From: Malurus cyaneus samueli
Lineage: Eukaryota > Chordata > Aves > Passeriformes > Maluridae
DNA length: 64,000 bases
Reading direction: 5' to 3'
Assembly (NCBI GenBank): GCA_009741485.1
Contig: CM019238.1
Location: forward strand, 15,713,947-15,777,946
The translations under genes and the position numbers were made by a program. This document shows, piece by piece, positions 1 through 14,300 of the stretch. The notes under the pieces are model-generated. The model had not been told where the DNA came from, ran no database searches, and was given only the letters and a program-made list of their open reading frames with translations. Every line of letters starts with the position of its first letter. The stretch's first letter is position 1.

Positions 1-3000
1 ATCTAGTTGCGAGCAAGAAAACAGTGAAAAAACCCCAAAAATCAAGAAAATGTAGTTAAAAAAAGAAAACCAACAACAAAACTTCAAGATAACCTAGAGG
101 AAAAAAACTTTTCAAAAAAACCTAGTCAAAGCCAGCTATGCATTACAGCACATATCTGATGAGATAACAACAAATATCAAATATAAAAATAGAAAGATAA
201 AATAAAGATAAAATGGCCCCAGCCCAGGTTTGCACCCCTGCAAATGTTCTCAGTGCCATAAAAAGAAAAAAGGTGGGATGACATGGGTTTATCATGTGCT
301 GTTTAGGGATAAAAGAAGCTACATCTGATACTGAAGCTGCAGCTTTCCAGTGAAAATGGGGTGATTAAATGTTTATAATATGGGTTGTGATCATCCACTG
401 GTGGATTCTCATTTTCCTTGGTGGGAATCCCTCACCGAGTAAGGATTTCAAAAAGAAACCATTCTGTGACAAAGTCACTAACATGAAAAATAGTCACAGC
501 ATCCTTTCAATGCACATGGCACTTAGTTTAGATTTTAAATACAAAAAAATCTTCCACAGCAATTTAAAGGATTTTTTTTTCACATTGCACGTGAGATTTT
601 TTTTCCCAAATTCCACGTTTTGACACAGTCTCACCGAGAACTCAAGAGCAGCTCTCCTCAAAATAAACAAAACGTGTTCACTCTCAACGCACCAAAGTGC
701 ATTGTTAGCAGCAGAATGTGAGTAACTTGGACCAAATTCTGGAGCAGATGCACAAATTCTGGGGCTGTGCTGTTAAACAGCGGCGCTTTCAAGGCTCTTC
801 AAAGCAGCAGTCCGCAGGCACTGGGAATGCAGCACCAAGATAAAACACCTATCAGTGGCACTGCACTCTGCAGCAAAAATAATTGATGAGGAGTTGGGCA
901 GAGTGGATTATAAATTGCAGGGTGCACGCAGTAGTTGCTGTGCTGGTCAATGGAGATGTCAGAGATGTGGCACAAAGGCAGTCACTGGTACAATAGAATA
1001 ACCCTCTAACGAGGAGGATTATGTTTTATTGATTGTGAAGAGATAAAATACCTGTATTATCCAAAATTAGTTTTTTGCTGCCTTAAGAAAAAAAAAAATC
1101 TCTTTCTGCAGACCCCGCATCAAATATTAATCAAGCAATAATTAAATGGGATAAAGAAAACTGTCCTGATATCTCACTTGCTATCATTTTCTTGGTGTGT
1201 AAAATAAGCCAAGCATGACTGAATAAAACTCTGTACTCTAATACTGGAATTTTAAATTTTAATGTCCTGTTTTATTGCTAAACCTGTATTAGAAATGCCA
1301 CTTTTAACTGGTAACTTCTGGTAGCCCATGAAATGAGAGTGTTGCTTACTCACAATGAGGTTGGAGAGCAAGGCGAGGCTTTGGATTCCTCTTTTCTCTC
1401 ACCTGAACCATCTCACTTTCACCGAAACCTTTCTTCATTGTGGTTCTGTGACAGAATACTGAGTCCACAGAGAGCCAGGTGCGATTTCCCTCCCTGCTCA
1501 GGCAGCAGTTACATGCTCAAGTGGTTTTTGAAGGAAAGAACTTCTTAACCAGATGCTTAAAGGATCCCTGGCCTGCTGAGGGGTGCACAATTAAGCACTC
1601 AAGGTGTAATTATGAACTCAGGTTCTACAGCTCCTGTGCTGGCCCCTGCCAGTGACTATTTCATCATCTGTTAATGGGTCAGTGCAGGTACAGGGGGGCA
1701 TTAAGATAATAAATATCAGAAAAAAGTCTTTTAAGGGATGCTGCTCTAATTATTCTGATTCCTCTGGAGCACACCTAATTCCTCCTTTTGGTGTTCATGG
1801 ATGTCTTGTCAATGGTACACACCCATAGACTGACTTTTTTAGATTATATTATCTAAATGATAGAATGAAAGCAAAGTATTCACAAATTCAATTATAAATT
1901 CTTTGGAAACATACCAAGACAGAGACGCTATAGTTCCACTCTCACTCAACAATTAGGTTGAGTCAGAGTGGAGCACTCAGCCTGGTAAAGAAGTCATGGG
2001 CTGCTTTACATGTGTTTCAAACATCTGATTTGAGAACCAATTACATGAACATTTATGCACCTAATCTTCTGCAGAATCAGGATCTTAATATGATAAATAC
2101 TTTTAAAATAATTTGCAAAATTATTGGTGCTGGGGAACAAAAAAAAGAGCCATAAATGTGCCTGTTCAATAATGAGTTCAGAACTTACATTGTTTTCAGA
2201 GATCACAATTGATGGCCATCACAACATCCTGGCTAATCTGCACTTCAAAGGCAAAGCAGGTTTGATTTATTTTGAACCTCTACCTCTCACTGTGCTTCAT
2301 TTAAATAATACATAAAACTTGCAGCTCTGAGAAAAGGGGAACGAGGCAGCAGGGAGTGCCAGGGGATTGCTGCTCGTGGGCTGGGGGCTCTGCTGGCCCA
2401 GAAGCCAACGAGACCTGCCTGGCTCCAGCCCTGGCTCGGGGACAGCCAAACTGGCAACATGATAAAAACCTGCACTCCCCAGCTCTGCAGCACTCCAGCA
2501 GCCAGGGGAGAGCTCACCTGCCCAGGGAATTTCTAAACTTTGGGGTCCATCAATGAGCTTTCACTGTGAAACATCAAAATCCTCCCAAACGCAGAAATTG
2601 TTTTACGACAGACTCGTGTGGCTCTAAAATTTTCTGATACACCTCGCTCCCACCTCTGAGATTAAACAATATTGGTTTTGGGGAAGATCCTTTCCCAAAT
2701 TCCATTCTGGCTGCAAACAGATGATGAACATGAAGCTGAACAAAGCTGCACCTGCTGCAGAGACACACCTGCCCTGCACAGGGATTTGGCTCAGGGACCC
2801 AGTCAGTCCAGGACAATTCTATTATTTCACCCTCTGGTCAGCTGAAGGCAGGCTGCCCAAAAAGCAGAAAAGTTCTCTTTGAAAGAGCAGGAAAAAGAAG
2901 CAGATGGCCCTGAATGAGGATATCATACTTCAAGAAAATGAAAGTTATTAAAAATGAGAACCATAGAGTTAAATCTGAGGAAATAAAACACTTTAACTTT

Positions 3001-6000
3001 GCATAGATGTAATTTAAAGGCTCCATAAAAGACCTGAAATAAACTTGGAGCAGATAACAAAACAGGCTCTAACCTAGTGACCAGAAACATTCTCTATCTG
3101 CTTTCAGAGCACTTAGTTTGTAGAACATAAAATATTGAGCTAAAAGAGAACTATTGATGTGGATGTAATGGATGTGTAAGCAAACTTGCTTTTTGTGTAC
3201 ATCTTAAAAGTAATTTAGAGCCTCGTATGCTGGGAATTGCTGAGTCTAATTTTTAGCCTGGAGCAAATTTTTACAGCTAAATATCAAACTCTAATGATAA
3301 GGGCTCCTAATGGTCAGACTTAACTACTTTTCTGCTGCCAGGTATTCTAAATATCCCAGCCTACCTTTCCCAGAGCTGATTCCACAAAACAGGCCATTCA
3401 CCCTCTGCACATAAACTCGAAATTTCTACAACTTGAAATTAAGCATTATTTGGAGACATTTAAATCTCATCTCTTTTAATGGAGAGCATGTGTTCATTTT
3501 CTTTCAAACTACCTTTGAAGGGATCATGAGCAAGTAATTAAAACTATTAGTTGACATTTCAGTTCTCAAAAGCTCTATGTAGCCTAAAACTGTTCTCTTT
3601 AGAAATGGTAAAGATATTCAAAGCAAATAATTGTGAGTTACTAAGAAAATCGAAACTCTGAGTGCTCTTCATTTTGTTCACATAAAACGAACTTCTCTTG
3701 ACCTCTCTGTTTAAAAACACTTTTTTTTTTTTTTTGCAGTTGATGTAAAAAGAAGCACAAAAGTGGCTGTGCTTTTAACCAAAAGAAGGCAGAAGTGCAA
3801 ACACAATTTCCTGTGCCTAACAGACTCCAGGATTCCTTTTCTGGTGGCCAGTTTAGAAGGAAAATGTTTTTGTTCTATGGTGTCATTCATTCAAGGAAAG
3901 GAGTGGTTCAGAAATGTCGCCATGAAAATGTTACTAAAAACTCTGCCTATTCTATGTGGAACTGCATTCTTTTAATCCTGGACAGTTCAAAGGAATTGGT
4001 AATAAATTAGAGACAACCCAGGAACAGAGTTTTACCTTCTGCAGAAGGTAAAATGAAAGAAAAAAACAAAAATACAACCGAAACAGGACACACATGTGAC
4101 TCAGGATGGAAAATTTCCATGGACAGCAAATCATGGTTTTTCCTCATCTTTGAGTGCCTCTGATCAGGGGCAAACAGGAAATAAATTCAAGATTTCCTAA
4201 CGTCAATTGTGTCACACACAGAGAACATTCAAAGTGTTGCCAGCTGATTTAGATATTCTCTGAAACCCTTCCCTAAACACCCATAAATTGATGAAAAACA
4301 TCAGCATAGCAGTCCAAAGAATCAGCTGGCATAAACTGGAATAGAATTCTTGGATTTGCATCCTCAATAGCTTTTGATTTAATCCAATATATTGAGCACA
4401 CAGAAAATATTAATACCTCAATTTTTCAATTAACTGCTGCTGACTAATTGCACTGCTTTGCTTTATAATTCAGCAGAATGTACAGTTTTAACAACAGTAT
4501 GATAGAGTACAGCATTCCACTTCCTTAACTCCTGAAAAGGAATGAAAAATAACAAAACCTAATAAATTGTAAAAGGACTGAATTACATATTCTTTACTTA
4601 AATGGTTAAGATGAAAAGGAACTGAGATCCAGTATTAACTAAAGAAATTAATTTTTTTCAATGATTTAAGCCTGTTGATTGCAGAATTAATTGTATTTGC
4701 ATAGAAATGTTTAAGTACTAGAAACTGCAAAAGGGAAAATCCTGAATATCAATTATGTTAATTATGATTGCAGACTATTGGGAGAAAGGGAGAGATCAGT
4801 CTTTTTTCCCTTTATTTTCTTTAGGAGGTGCTTTTCTTCTCACAGTGGTTAAAATGAGAGCTCCAGTTGCTATAACAACTTAACTGTCGATTATAATCAA
4901 CAATCATCTCAGTTTAATTGCCATCCTGCCCCTCTAAACCAACATGCTCAACAGCAGTTGTGTGAATTCCATAAATTTGGCTACAAAAATCTATTCAACA
5001 TTTCTCAAAAGAAGCTGGAGGATTCGTACCCATCAGAGTTAGCCTGAGGTTGTCCTTGCCTTCCTCAGTGCAGCAATGAACCATTCCAAATGCTTTGCTC
5101 TGTCCATGACAAAAGTCTCAGGACTTTGATTCTCTGAGAAATCCAAAACTAAACATAAACCGGAATTGAAATTCAATATATGAAACAAAATAAATTAAAA
5201 TAGCAATTCAAGATTTAAAACATGTTAAATATTATTTTTTTTCTGAGATTATCAACATCCCTAAGTTGTATAAAAGAAATTCCAGTCAGGCTGCCAATGA
5301 CAGTTAAACTAGATATAAAAAAGGAAGAAATGGGAAGAGAGTACAAAGCACCCAATGATTTTCAACGTCTAGTGCTGCAGAGAGACTAACTACAGAGATT
5401 GTTCCAAACTTTATAATGAACTATAAAAATTTCTACTGTTGGCCTCACTATCTTTTTCTTCCAGTAAACAACAAATTCACATTTGAAAAATGGGAAAATT
5501 TGTTACCATTCTTCAAATATTGTCTAACTCAGACCCTGTTGGCTCAGAATAAAATTCAGCCTTATCATTTACCCATTAATTGTGATGCTGATCTGTATTA
5601 ACTTGCCTTGTAAATGACAGCAGAAACAGAGCAGAAAGAAAAAATGGAATCAGCATCAAACATGCCACGGTTAAAGAGAAGCTAAAAGAGGTTTTTTACA
5701 TGAGGTAGAAAAGACAGACGAGGGATGCAGTATTAACTGAGATAATTGATCCTTTCTGAACAAAAACAATGAAGGCTCAAATTGTACTTAAACTCATGTA
5801 TTTTTGCAATCATTTTTTCCTGCCTCATGCCCTACATCTCCTTTATAGTCCAGAAACTTGCAAATAATGCAGCAGCAGCCCAGAGCAACACTAAAAACAT
5901 CAGGTGCGTGACCTCACTTTCATTTACAGCACAAGGCAGAGATCCCAGAAAACAATTTAAATGTAACAGTGGGAGCTAAACCAAAGCAGGAAACTGGGCA

Positions 6001-6076
6001 CAGCGAATGATTCGGCCGCAGCCAAAACTTTTGGCAAAGTATTAATTTGCTAACTACAGCTTTTCGAGTGTTTTAC
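1..6076. other. Noncoding AT-rich DNA, no gene seen
   Basis: The sequence is AT-rich with only short ORFs, at most 84 codons, that have low-complexity translations and no recognisable domain. Short A and T runs (for example near 1087-1098 and 3721-3735) are the only simple repeats. I see no transposon consensus, splice-flanked exon or RNA gene here. It reads as intergenic or intronic vertebrate DNA. Confidence 0.7.
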
Positions 6077-6125
6077 AATGAAAATGTGAAAATGAAAAAA
6101 TGAGACAATGAGTAAATGAGAAAAA
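6077..6125. repeat. Purine-rich AATGA-type simple repeat
   Basis: About 50 bases made of imperfect copies of AATGAAAA/AATGAGAA. A similar degenerate tract occurs at 43763-43817. It is low-complexity DNA with no sign of function. Confidence 0.7.
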
Positions 6126-6286
6126 CTGGAAAGGTGGAATTTGTCTGCAAACATGGCTGTGCTTGCAGCTAAGAGAAAAAAAATCTCCCACTATGCAATC
6201 CTATCAGGCCATAGAACAATAAAAAATATTCATGAGATTTAATATCTGTTCAAGGGTTTTTATCTATTTATTCATCTGCTTCATTC

Positions 6287-6349
6287 AATTATAATTAATA
6301 TTTATACTATAATGAATATTATATTATCATATATATATATAGTATATTG
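6287..6349. repeat. AT-rich low-complexity tract with (AT)n core
   Basis: A run of almost pure A and T with an uninterrupted AT dinucleotide core at about 6329-6340. It is an ordinary AT microsatellite and probably varies in length between individuals. Confidence 0.8.
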
Positions 6350-6639
6350 CATACAGGACTGAGGAAGTCACAGCACTGTAAAAATAAATTGTGCTGAATT
6401 TTTGGACAGCGACTGAACAGTTCTTTTATCAGAAATCAACAAGTATAAAACCTAATAATGAAATAAGAACAACTGATGGTCTTTGCTGAAGTCCATTTTG
6501 CAGAATTGCAGCACTGCAGAAATGGAATAAGCTCTGACTTCTGTTCCAAAACCACCATTTCTTAACATAGCAAAAACTGCCTTCCTTTTGATCTTAGTTT
6601 ATTAGATCCCGATCAGAGGACAGAACGAACTATTTATCT

Positions 6640-7090
6640 TTAAAAAGTAATATCTTTTTGATTATATGTCACAGCAGAAATCTTATCTTTGTCTTGGAAG
6701 TTGGAGACTAATGGTGACAGCATCAGGAGCCTCGTGAGCCTTGACAGTGGCTCAGCCAATTATGGGATGAACGATGGAGATGGAAACTCCTTCGCTCCTC
6801 GGCGACATTTCTGGAAAACATAATCCTGCAAATCGAAACGGAGCTGCTGCTGCTCACCCCTGTGGGCAGAGCCATAATTCTTCACATCTACATCCTAACT
6901 GGGTTTCCTAATAGCTCCATTCATTTCTCAATCTCTCTAATAGGATTGCCACAGAGGACAGCTTGTCTCTGGCGTATTTCTCTTCCGAAAAGGACAGAAA
7001 TCATCTGGGCCATTATTCAGCCTTTCGGCGTCACGTTTGGGTCATCAGGACTTGTCAAATTAAACAAACTAATGGTGTGGTTTGAAATGA
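6640..7090. promoter_or_regulatory. Candidate conserved noncoding element
   Basis: This stretch keeps about a dozen CpG dinucleotides between 6720 and 7090, including clusters near 6795-6805 and 7025-7036, although the flanks are almost free of CpG. It carries several short motifs typical of developmental enhancers: TGACAG at 6715-6720, TTGACAG at 6741-6747 (TALE homeodomain-like), a CCAATTA at 6756, and a forkhead-like AAACAAA near 7063. CpG retention in AT-rich DNA can mean constraint or low methylation. A 94-codon ORF overlaps it but has no recognisable domain, so I prefer a noncoding reading. This is inference from composition and motifs; no alignment was possible. Confidence 0.25.
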
Positions 7091-10000
7091 AAAATGGAAG
7101 AGGCAAAGGATGGCTCCGTGCTTCCCGTGGCTTCTGCATTTTGTGAATCCCAACGTGTTTGAAAAAAGTAACCCCTCACCTCCAAAACACAGAGAAACAT
7201 TGATTGCACTGAGGTCAAGACTTGGAATTCACTACGTGGTTTGAAAATTTTCACATTTACAGCTTTAAAACAATAAATTAAGTGCCATTGCACACAGTAA
7301 TACTGGAATGTAGAAAAGAGTATTTTGAATTAGCAAAGGCAATTTCGAGGCAATTTCTTCAGGCAAAACGTAAGCCAAAATATTCTCAGTTGAAAAAACA
7401 CAAACAAAATAAAAACACAACAAAAAAGAAACCACAGGCTACAGGAAAAATGAAAAGAAGTGTGGAAATAAATACATTTTCCAATCAAGTTAGGGAAAAT
7501 TATTCTTGATTACACCAATGATCTATCTTTACAACACATGAAATATTTAGCTCAGACTAGCAAATATTGTTTCACCTTTGCAGCAAGAAATTGTTACAAA
7601 CTTTCTTTTAAAAAACATGGCAAGTGAGAATCTCACCCTAATTTGTATAGAGGGAAATACCTATGTTATCTCATTTCACTTAATTATTCTGTATTAGCAG
7701 ACATGAACCATCCAAACACACTGGTTTGAAAACTGCATCTCTTTGCAGAACTTAAAAAAAGCTATTAGAAATTTAAATCTCTACAATTGTATTAATTCAG
7801 AGGCTGAGAAACCCATCTTAAGTGGGAAGGATCTGTGTGTGTTTTTTCTGCTACTCAGTCAATATATACATTTTCCTCTTTTAATTAGATATTCCTAGTA
7901 ATTTTATTTTATCTTAATTCCACCAAATGTGAGAGTTATTAAAGCTAAATTAAAACACTTCTTGCTGTAGCAGTTTCTTCTTAAATTCTCATTTCTTACT
8001 GTGCCCAAGGTGCCCATTTCAACCAACTCTTGAGAAAACAGAACACCATTATTCACATAATTTGCTACCTGCTCCCAACATGGCAAACTCAATTGCCTCA
8101 TAGTTCAAAGATTGAGAAAAAAAAAGAAATCTCCAGATTCATTGTTCATTTGTAAAGAGCAAATGGAAACAGGGACTGAAGAGAGGACTTGGGTTTTGAT
8201 AGAGTTGCCTTCCTTTGAAAGAGAGAAAATATCAGAGAGTGCAAATATTGCAGAGAGTGAAAATAGTCGACATCACAAGAGATGTTTGTTGTCTGATAGA
8301 AAATGTGCCTTTGAAAACTTAGCAAACAATATCAAAAGCTTTGGTTTTGTCTCCAGTACCATGTACAGACTGGTACAACCCAAATCAGGCAATTCTTTTC
8401 ATGCAGTAAACTCCAATTTCTTGGAATCAGAGGCAGTTGACTGCAGCTCTTCGTGTGACATTTTCTGGCAAGTTTTAAAATGAGAACAAATCCTGTTTAC
8501 TGAGATCACACAGTACCCACAGTCTGGCTGGGCAGCAGCATCAGCAGCTGAGAGTGGGGCTATAAAATCATGGAATGCCAAATGGAATTCTTCTCCACAT
8601 TCATCAATCCTCAGACAGAGCCAAGGAACCAGAAAACACTGGGAGAATCTTTCCTTAATGAATTTATTTCACACATTGCCTCCATTTCAATGGGATGTTT
8701 TGTTTTAATGTGGATTTCCTATTTAGGCAAATAATGACTGCAAAAAAATCCAAAATGCCAACTCATTACTTCTTGAAGGAAGAAATGTTTTTTCTCCAAA
8801 ATGTTTAAAAAGAATATAAAGTAGAAAGTAATAATATTCCCTGGAACTCGTGGAATGAATCAACCTGAATCTACCTTTTTCTTTCAGTGCTGTTTGCACG
8901 ATTCTGTACTGCCTGTGTATTTTTTGGACAGGTGGGTAAGAGGTGGGGGTGCCCAGGACAGGCCGGCTACTTTGGCCAACTTTGTCCTGGTTTGAGATTC
9001 AGAGTTTGTGTTACAGGAATCCTCCTATAAAGCTGAACCCAGAATAAAGAGGTGAAAGTCAGTATATGCAGAATCACAAGAGCCAGATCAACATTTTCTT
9101 TTATGTTCAAATGCATATTTTTAGAGGAAAATGTACTGATTAAATCTGGAGCTCTGCAATAACACCTTTCTATTTTTTTTTTTTTACCTCGCTATATGCA
9201 TTTCAGTGCTTTTGTGTAGCTACTTTACAAGTTGACAGCTAGCTTCATGATATTTTTAATTAAAAGACATTAAACACTTCAAAGAACAGCTAGCCACACT
9301 GCCACTTTGCAGCTCCCTTTGTTCTGCTCAAATAATGCCAGAAATTGCACACCACTGACACCTTCCTGGGATGCAAATGAGTGGTTATCTGAAAGCCTCC
9401 ACCAGCTACAGCATTCTCCTCCAATTACTCAATTTAAGCTTTTGGTAGTTTTTGGCTCTTCTATTTGCTTGTGTTGGCACCAAAAGGGACCACATTCAGA
9501 AAGAATTAATTGTTGGGTCAGGAAACACAACTGCATCAGGACAGGAATTTCACATCATAACTCTCATTTGAGTTTCAATCTTTAAAGAAAGAGATTCATT
9601 CTCATAAATGCACCTCTTCAGTTACAAACCATTTGATTCACACTCAAAATGGAGAATCATTTGCTACATTTATCTTGAAGACATCCCAGTTTTAAAATCA
9701 TTTTTGAAATGTAACCAGTCACCAAGAATTCAAGTTATATCCAGCAAATTCTGCAAATGGCAAATTGACTTTAGACTCCCAGCCCAAAGTGTCCAGATAT
9801 TTGATGTCCTCCTGCCACTTAGTATCAAAAAAAAAAATTTATAGAATATTCACAATGACCAAGGGAATGATAAGAATAATTCCCTAATAATCTCCTAACA
9901 ATGCCCTTTGCCCAAAGGTGAAGTAGGCAGTTAACATAAAACCAGGTGAACTGCTTGGATTCTGCACTTGGAATTTGGAGTTTTGGCAAAAAAAGTGAAG

Positions 10001-11361
10001 TCTTCATTTCAAACACCACACCATTCTTTTGCTGTGATGCATATTTTCACCAATAATAATTTATTGAAGTACAGGAATCAATTACTCCTTTCCCATTTGG
10101 GATGCAAAAATCCCATAATTCTTAAACCACATTGTTCCTGCCCAATGTGTGCTAAAACCAGGTTAAGTGAGATTAGTACTGAAAACAGGTTAAAAATAGA
10201 TCCCTACACCAGAGAGAGATGGATTTAAATGTTATATATTCTGGAGGAGGAGCAGGGGGAGAGGGGACTAAGAGGTCTCACAAGGGGGATTAGACTTTGC
10301 TACTTAATAAAATATTAAATGACAATCAATCAAACCCAAATGTGAGGGAAGCAGAGTTTTGCAGAACTGCTCTTTTAGGATTTGTTTTCTCCAAAATTTG
10401 CATTTCTTTCTGCGTGCTTGGGAGACATACGTACGTTGGCTTTTTAATGATTAGGAATGGCTTTGATCTCCACCACTTGAAGGAACATGGAGATATAAAT
10501 AGTTTGAGTGGATGTGATTAATCCTCATCATGACAACAAAAATCCAAGATAAGCTTTTCTGAAATTTTCCAACGCACCTTAGGAAGTTCAGCCTTAAGCT
10601 CGTGCCATTCCTACAGGAATGATCTGTGGAAAAGGGACAGGAACACACCCAAACACCACCAGGGCCAGTTTATCAAAGACAAGAAGGGAAATTTCTGATG
10701 GGAAATCAGAATCATTCAACTTTTCTGCCACTTTCCTTTGAGATGGATCAGGGAGCAAAAAAATGTCCTTCCTGTGGAAAAATCACTGCCAAAATACTGA
10801 AATTATTAATGAAATATGGGATAGAGAGATATGATAATGAAAATAACCCACTGGAAAAAGGAAATGTCACCAGTGGATATTAAGAGTCCAGTGGCCAGGG
10901 TTTGATGAAATAAGTGTGTTTATAAAGCAAGCCTAACAAAGGGGAAAACACCAATCTTCCAGGACCCCCCAAAAAACCACAAAAAAACAGATTTTATGAA
11001 CTCATTCCTATTTTTTCTCTGAAAACATGTGCTCTAACCCTGTTCAGGGCAGAGCAGAGCGATTTTAGCCTGACAGCTGACAACACATGGTGCTTACACA
11101 GACTGCTCTCAGCCTGGCAAAAAGCCCTGAGTGTGGCTGCTGCAGTTCCATGGCTGGCCTGAGACTCAGGAATTCCCCCACTCATATTTATTTATTTATT
11201 ATGTGCATTTTGCAGCTTCAAAGATACAAAAAATATCATCCTTGACAATTAGAGATTAACTCTGCTGCCCGTGGAAGGAGAGGTCATGGCAGGAATGGTA
11301 CAAACAAGACACACACTATGCACATGGTGGCTCTCTAACATTAAAAGAAAGCCTCAAAACT
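7091..11361. other. Noncoding AT-rich DNA, no gene seen
   Basis: No convincing ORF is present; the longest is about 123 codons, at 8112-8483, with a composition that matches no family I know. There is a T run at about 9173-9185. No transposon or RNA gene could be supported. Confidence 0.65.
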
Positions 11362-11393
11362 ACATATATATACATATATATATATAAATATAT
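11362..11393. repeat. (AT)n / (ATAC) microsatellite
   Basis: About 32 bases of alternating AT with single C interruptions. It is an ordinary dinucleotide microsatellite. Confidence 0.85.
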
Positions 11394-14300
11394 CTCCTTG
11401 TTTGTACTCCTTGGGCTCAGGACTTCAACTATCTTTTGCAATTAAATCTATCAAACTTCAAGCTCCCAATTAAAAATTTTCAAATGCATTATGCTCCAGG
11501 GTGTCTGAAATTAAAAACCACTTTACATGTTTGTCAAGTCCTCTTGTAATTTTTCCAGTGTTGCTCTTTCTGCTGTGATAAGTGCTGCCAGCCCCTTTCC
11601 ATTTATGCACCACGACAGACAGGAAAATAAACAAAACTCCTTCAGACGGTTCTGAAGGATGAGGTTTTGTCTCAGGCTGCTCTTACCCTTCCCAGACATC
11701 AATTCCCAGAGAGGGACAAGGAGGGATCAGGGGATGGCTCCATGTGGCCATTCCTGCCCCGGCTCCTCCTGTTTTCCTTGATGAGGATAAAACCAGATCC
11801 TCCTTTTTCCTAAGCACTTGTGGAATTAAAAACCTCAATGAATCCTAAAGCTGTGAGAAGTCAGTAAAAAAACACAGTTTGTTTCCTGAACAAGATCTTC
11901 TTCCTGACCTGAATGCCTCCTACAGGATGGTCCAAGCAAATCAATCCATAGATAAAAGACAGAAATATCTTATAAATCTCTATAGATAAAAGAGGTTTAT
12001 TTCTGATGGGCTGCTGGAGTATTCCTCAAATGAACTATTTCAGGCTCAGAGGGATTTTGAGGTGTGTTTTCTACCATGGAAATGAAAAGCAGCTTTGGGG
12101 TTTGTGCTCCACATCTCTCACAGCTGACCCAGCAGAAGAGAGAACCTAAAAATAATGGGATTTCGTTAAGAAGGCGATGGAAGGAGAGATCCACAGTCAA
12201 AACCGTGATTCTCAATTCGTATGAGTATAAACTTCTTTAAAAATTATGTGGCCAATATTGTTTACCCACCAATGGTCATGGAATGAAAAAGTTCCATGGG
12301 AGATGCTGAACAGCTGGATTGGAACTGCAGGAACTGCAATTCCCTTTTTCCCACCAACAGCTTCACTCACCTGCAGGGAAAGATGAAAAGACTTCAGATC
12401 CAAAGCCTCTGAGGACGAGAGGGAGAGAAAATGATCCAGCTTAAGTCTTCCACTGCCACGGAGCAACACTGTGGGTAACAATCCTAATTAACTGATTCCA
12501 TTTCTGTTAACTTCAATTCCCATTTTACCTTTAACAGCAAAAGGCAGAGACTACAGAGGACCCCAAAATGGCATTTCCCTGTACATGCAAAATATTGTGT
12601 ATTTAGCAGACAAACAGCAGTTAAAAGGGAAGCATGAATGCAGTTCATGTGAAAATACTGCAGTACAAGTGAAGTCACACAGTGGGCATGAAAGGAATAT
12701 GCAGAGCCTTAATTATGAATTAAACCCGAGTTGTATAATGCTGGGGGCAGACTAGAATTCTTTATATTTCTCTTTCCATCAATGATATAAGGGACATTTT
12801 TTTTTTCCCCAACACAAGTTCAATTTTGCCAGCAATATTTACCATGTGTGTGGCACTTTGCTTACTCAGTTTTGCCAAACATCCTGTTTTGATGTTACAT
12901 TCCTACCACGGGCCCTTAAAATTAGAAAAAATGCACAGAGAGAATACCAAACACATTTTCAGATATCTGGGCACAACTTTTCCCAGTGAGGATGCCACTG
13001 TAAGGGATGGCAGGAGGAAATGACCTGTCAGCTGCCAGAAAAGAACTTTAAACCAAGTCATGCACTCGCTGTGTTTATTATGACAGGTCACTTGTTCCTC
13101 TGGGTTTGATGGATTTTTTTTCCCCTGCCACCAAGATACACATCTTGTATTTTAATATGATTAGACTGCATAACACAGTGCCCTCTCACTAGTGAGGGAA
13201 TTCATTTCCTGAATGCAAACTAGATTGCAGAAGAGGTTAATCAGCAGAATGGAGAATTATGCATTTCATGTAGGGGCTGAATATAACAACGTGCACTTGG
13301 TTTTCTTTTTGGCTCCTATCCAGTTACTCCTCTTTTCACACAAAGCTTTTGTCCCCAGCACACCAGTAATTTGTTGAAAAAAACACAAAATGTTCTGAAA
13401 CCTCATGAAAAGAGAGAAAAGCAGCAACAATTAGACCACACTTATTGATTGATCTCCTATGGTCCTGTTTCTCATTGAAAGCAACTTATTTCATTTCTAA
13501 CATGACTCAGTTGAACATAAAATGACTGCTCATTGCATTAGAGGTCATCCATAGCACACATCCATAGCACACATAATCAAAGACAATACTGATTATCAAT
13601 ATTCTTTCTCTATTGATTATCCAATATTCTGTCTCTCTTTTCTCACAGAAATGAGGTTAATCTACATCATTTTGGTGAGAACAGCAGAACCCTGGAGTTT
13701 AATATTATATTGTGAAAAACCAAGTGACACCAAGCAGCAGAAGGTTTCTCTGACCTGCCTGCTCCAGGAGGGAGCTCACCCCAAACTGGAGAGGGATGGA
13801 TTGGAGCCCAATCTGCCCTGGGCACATCAGGAGAGAGCTGAGCTGGAGCCCAGGAGGAGCCAAACTCCTGCAGGAACTTCTTTGCTTCCTCAGAAAAGTG
13901 AGAGAAACCACACAGCAGCACAATCTGGGGCCCGACACAGCCAGGAGCACAAAGCAACAAACACTTCCCTCTCTCTTTGTCTCTTTAAAAAGATCCAAAC
14001 AATTTCTTTTTATTCCAGGCAGCTGAGGAGTGTTAGAACTAAACCAACAGCTTTTTAAAACTCTAAGTGTACTAGAGAACACTGGGGAAATGAAAAGCAC
14101 CACAGCCTTGAAGAAGGGAAAATACAATATAAATCCAAAGCTTAGGAGCAAGGGAACATCACCAAGATGATGCTATCTATTTTAACCTACGTACAAGCAA
14201 CTTCTCTTATTTATAACACAGAAAGGCAGAAATTCAGAGTTTTTGAAATGCTGATTTAATTCAAGCTGTATCCCCGGTTTTTCAATCTCACCTCTTCAGC

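Noticed and set aside
8930..9010. TTGTCCTGGTTTGAGATT resembling the start of a known avian LTR
   Set aside because: Only a short phrase is similar; the following sequence does not continue the match.
13651..14151. Overlapping 135- and 148-codon ORFs on opposite strands
   Set aside because: There is no known domain, no supporting splice signals, and the composition is like its surroundings.
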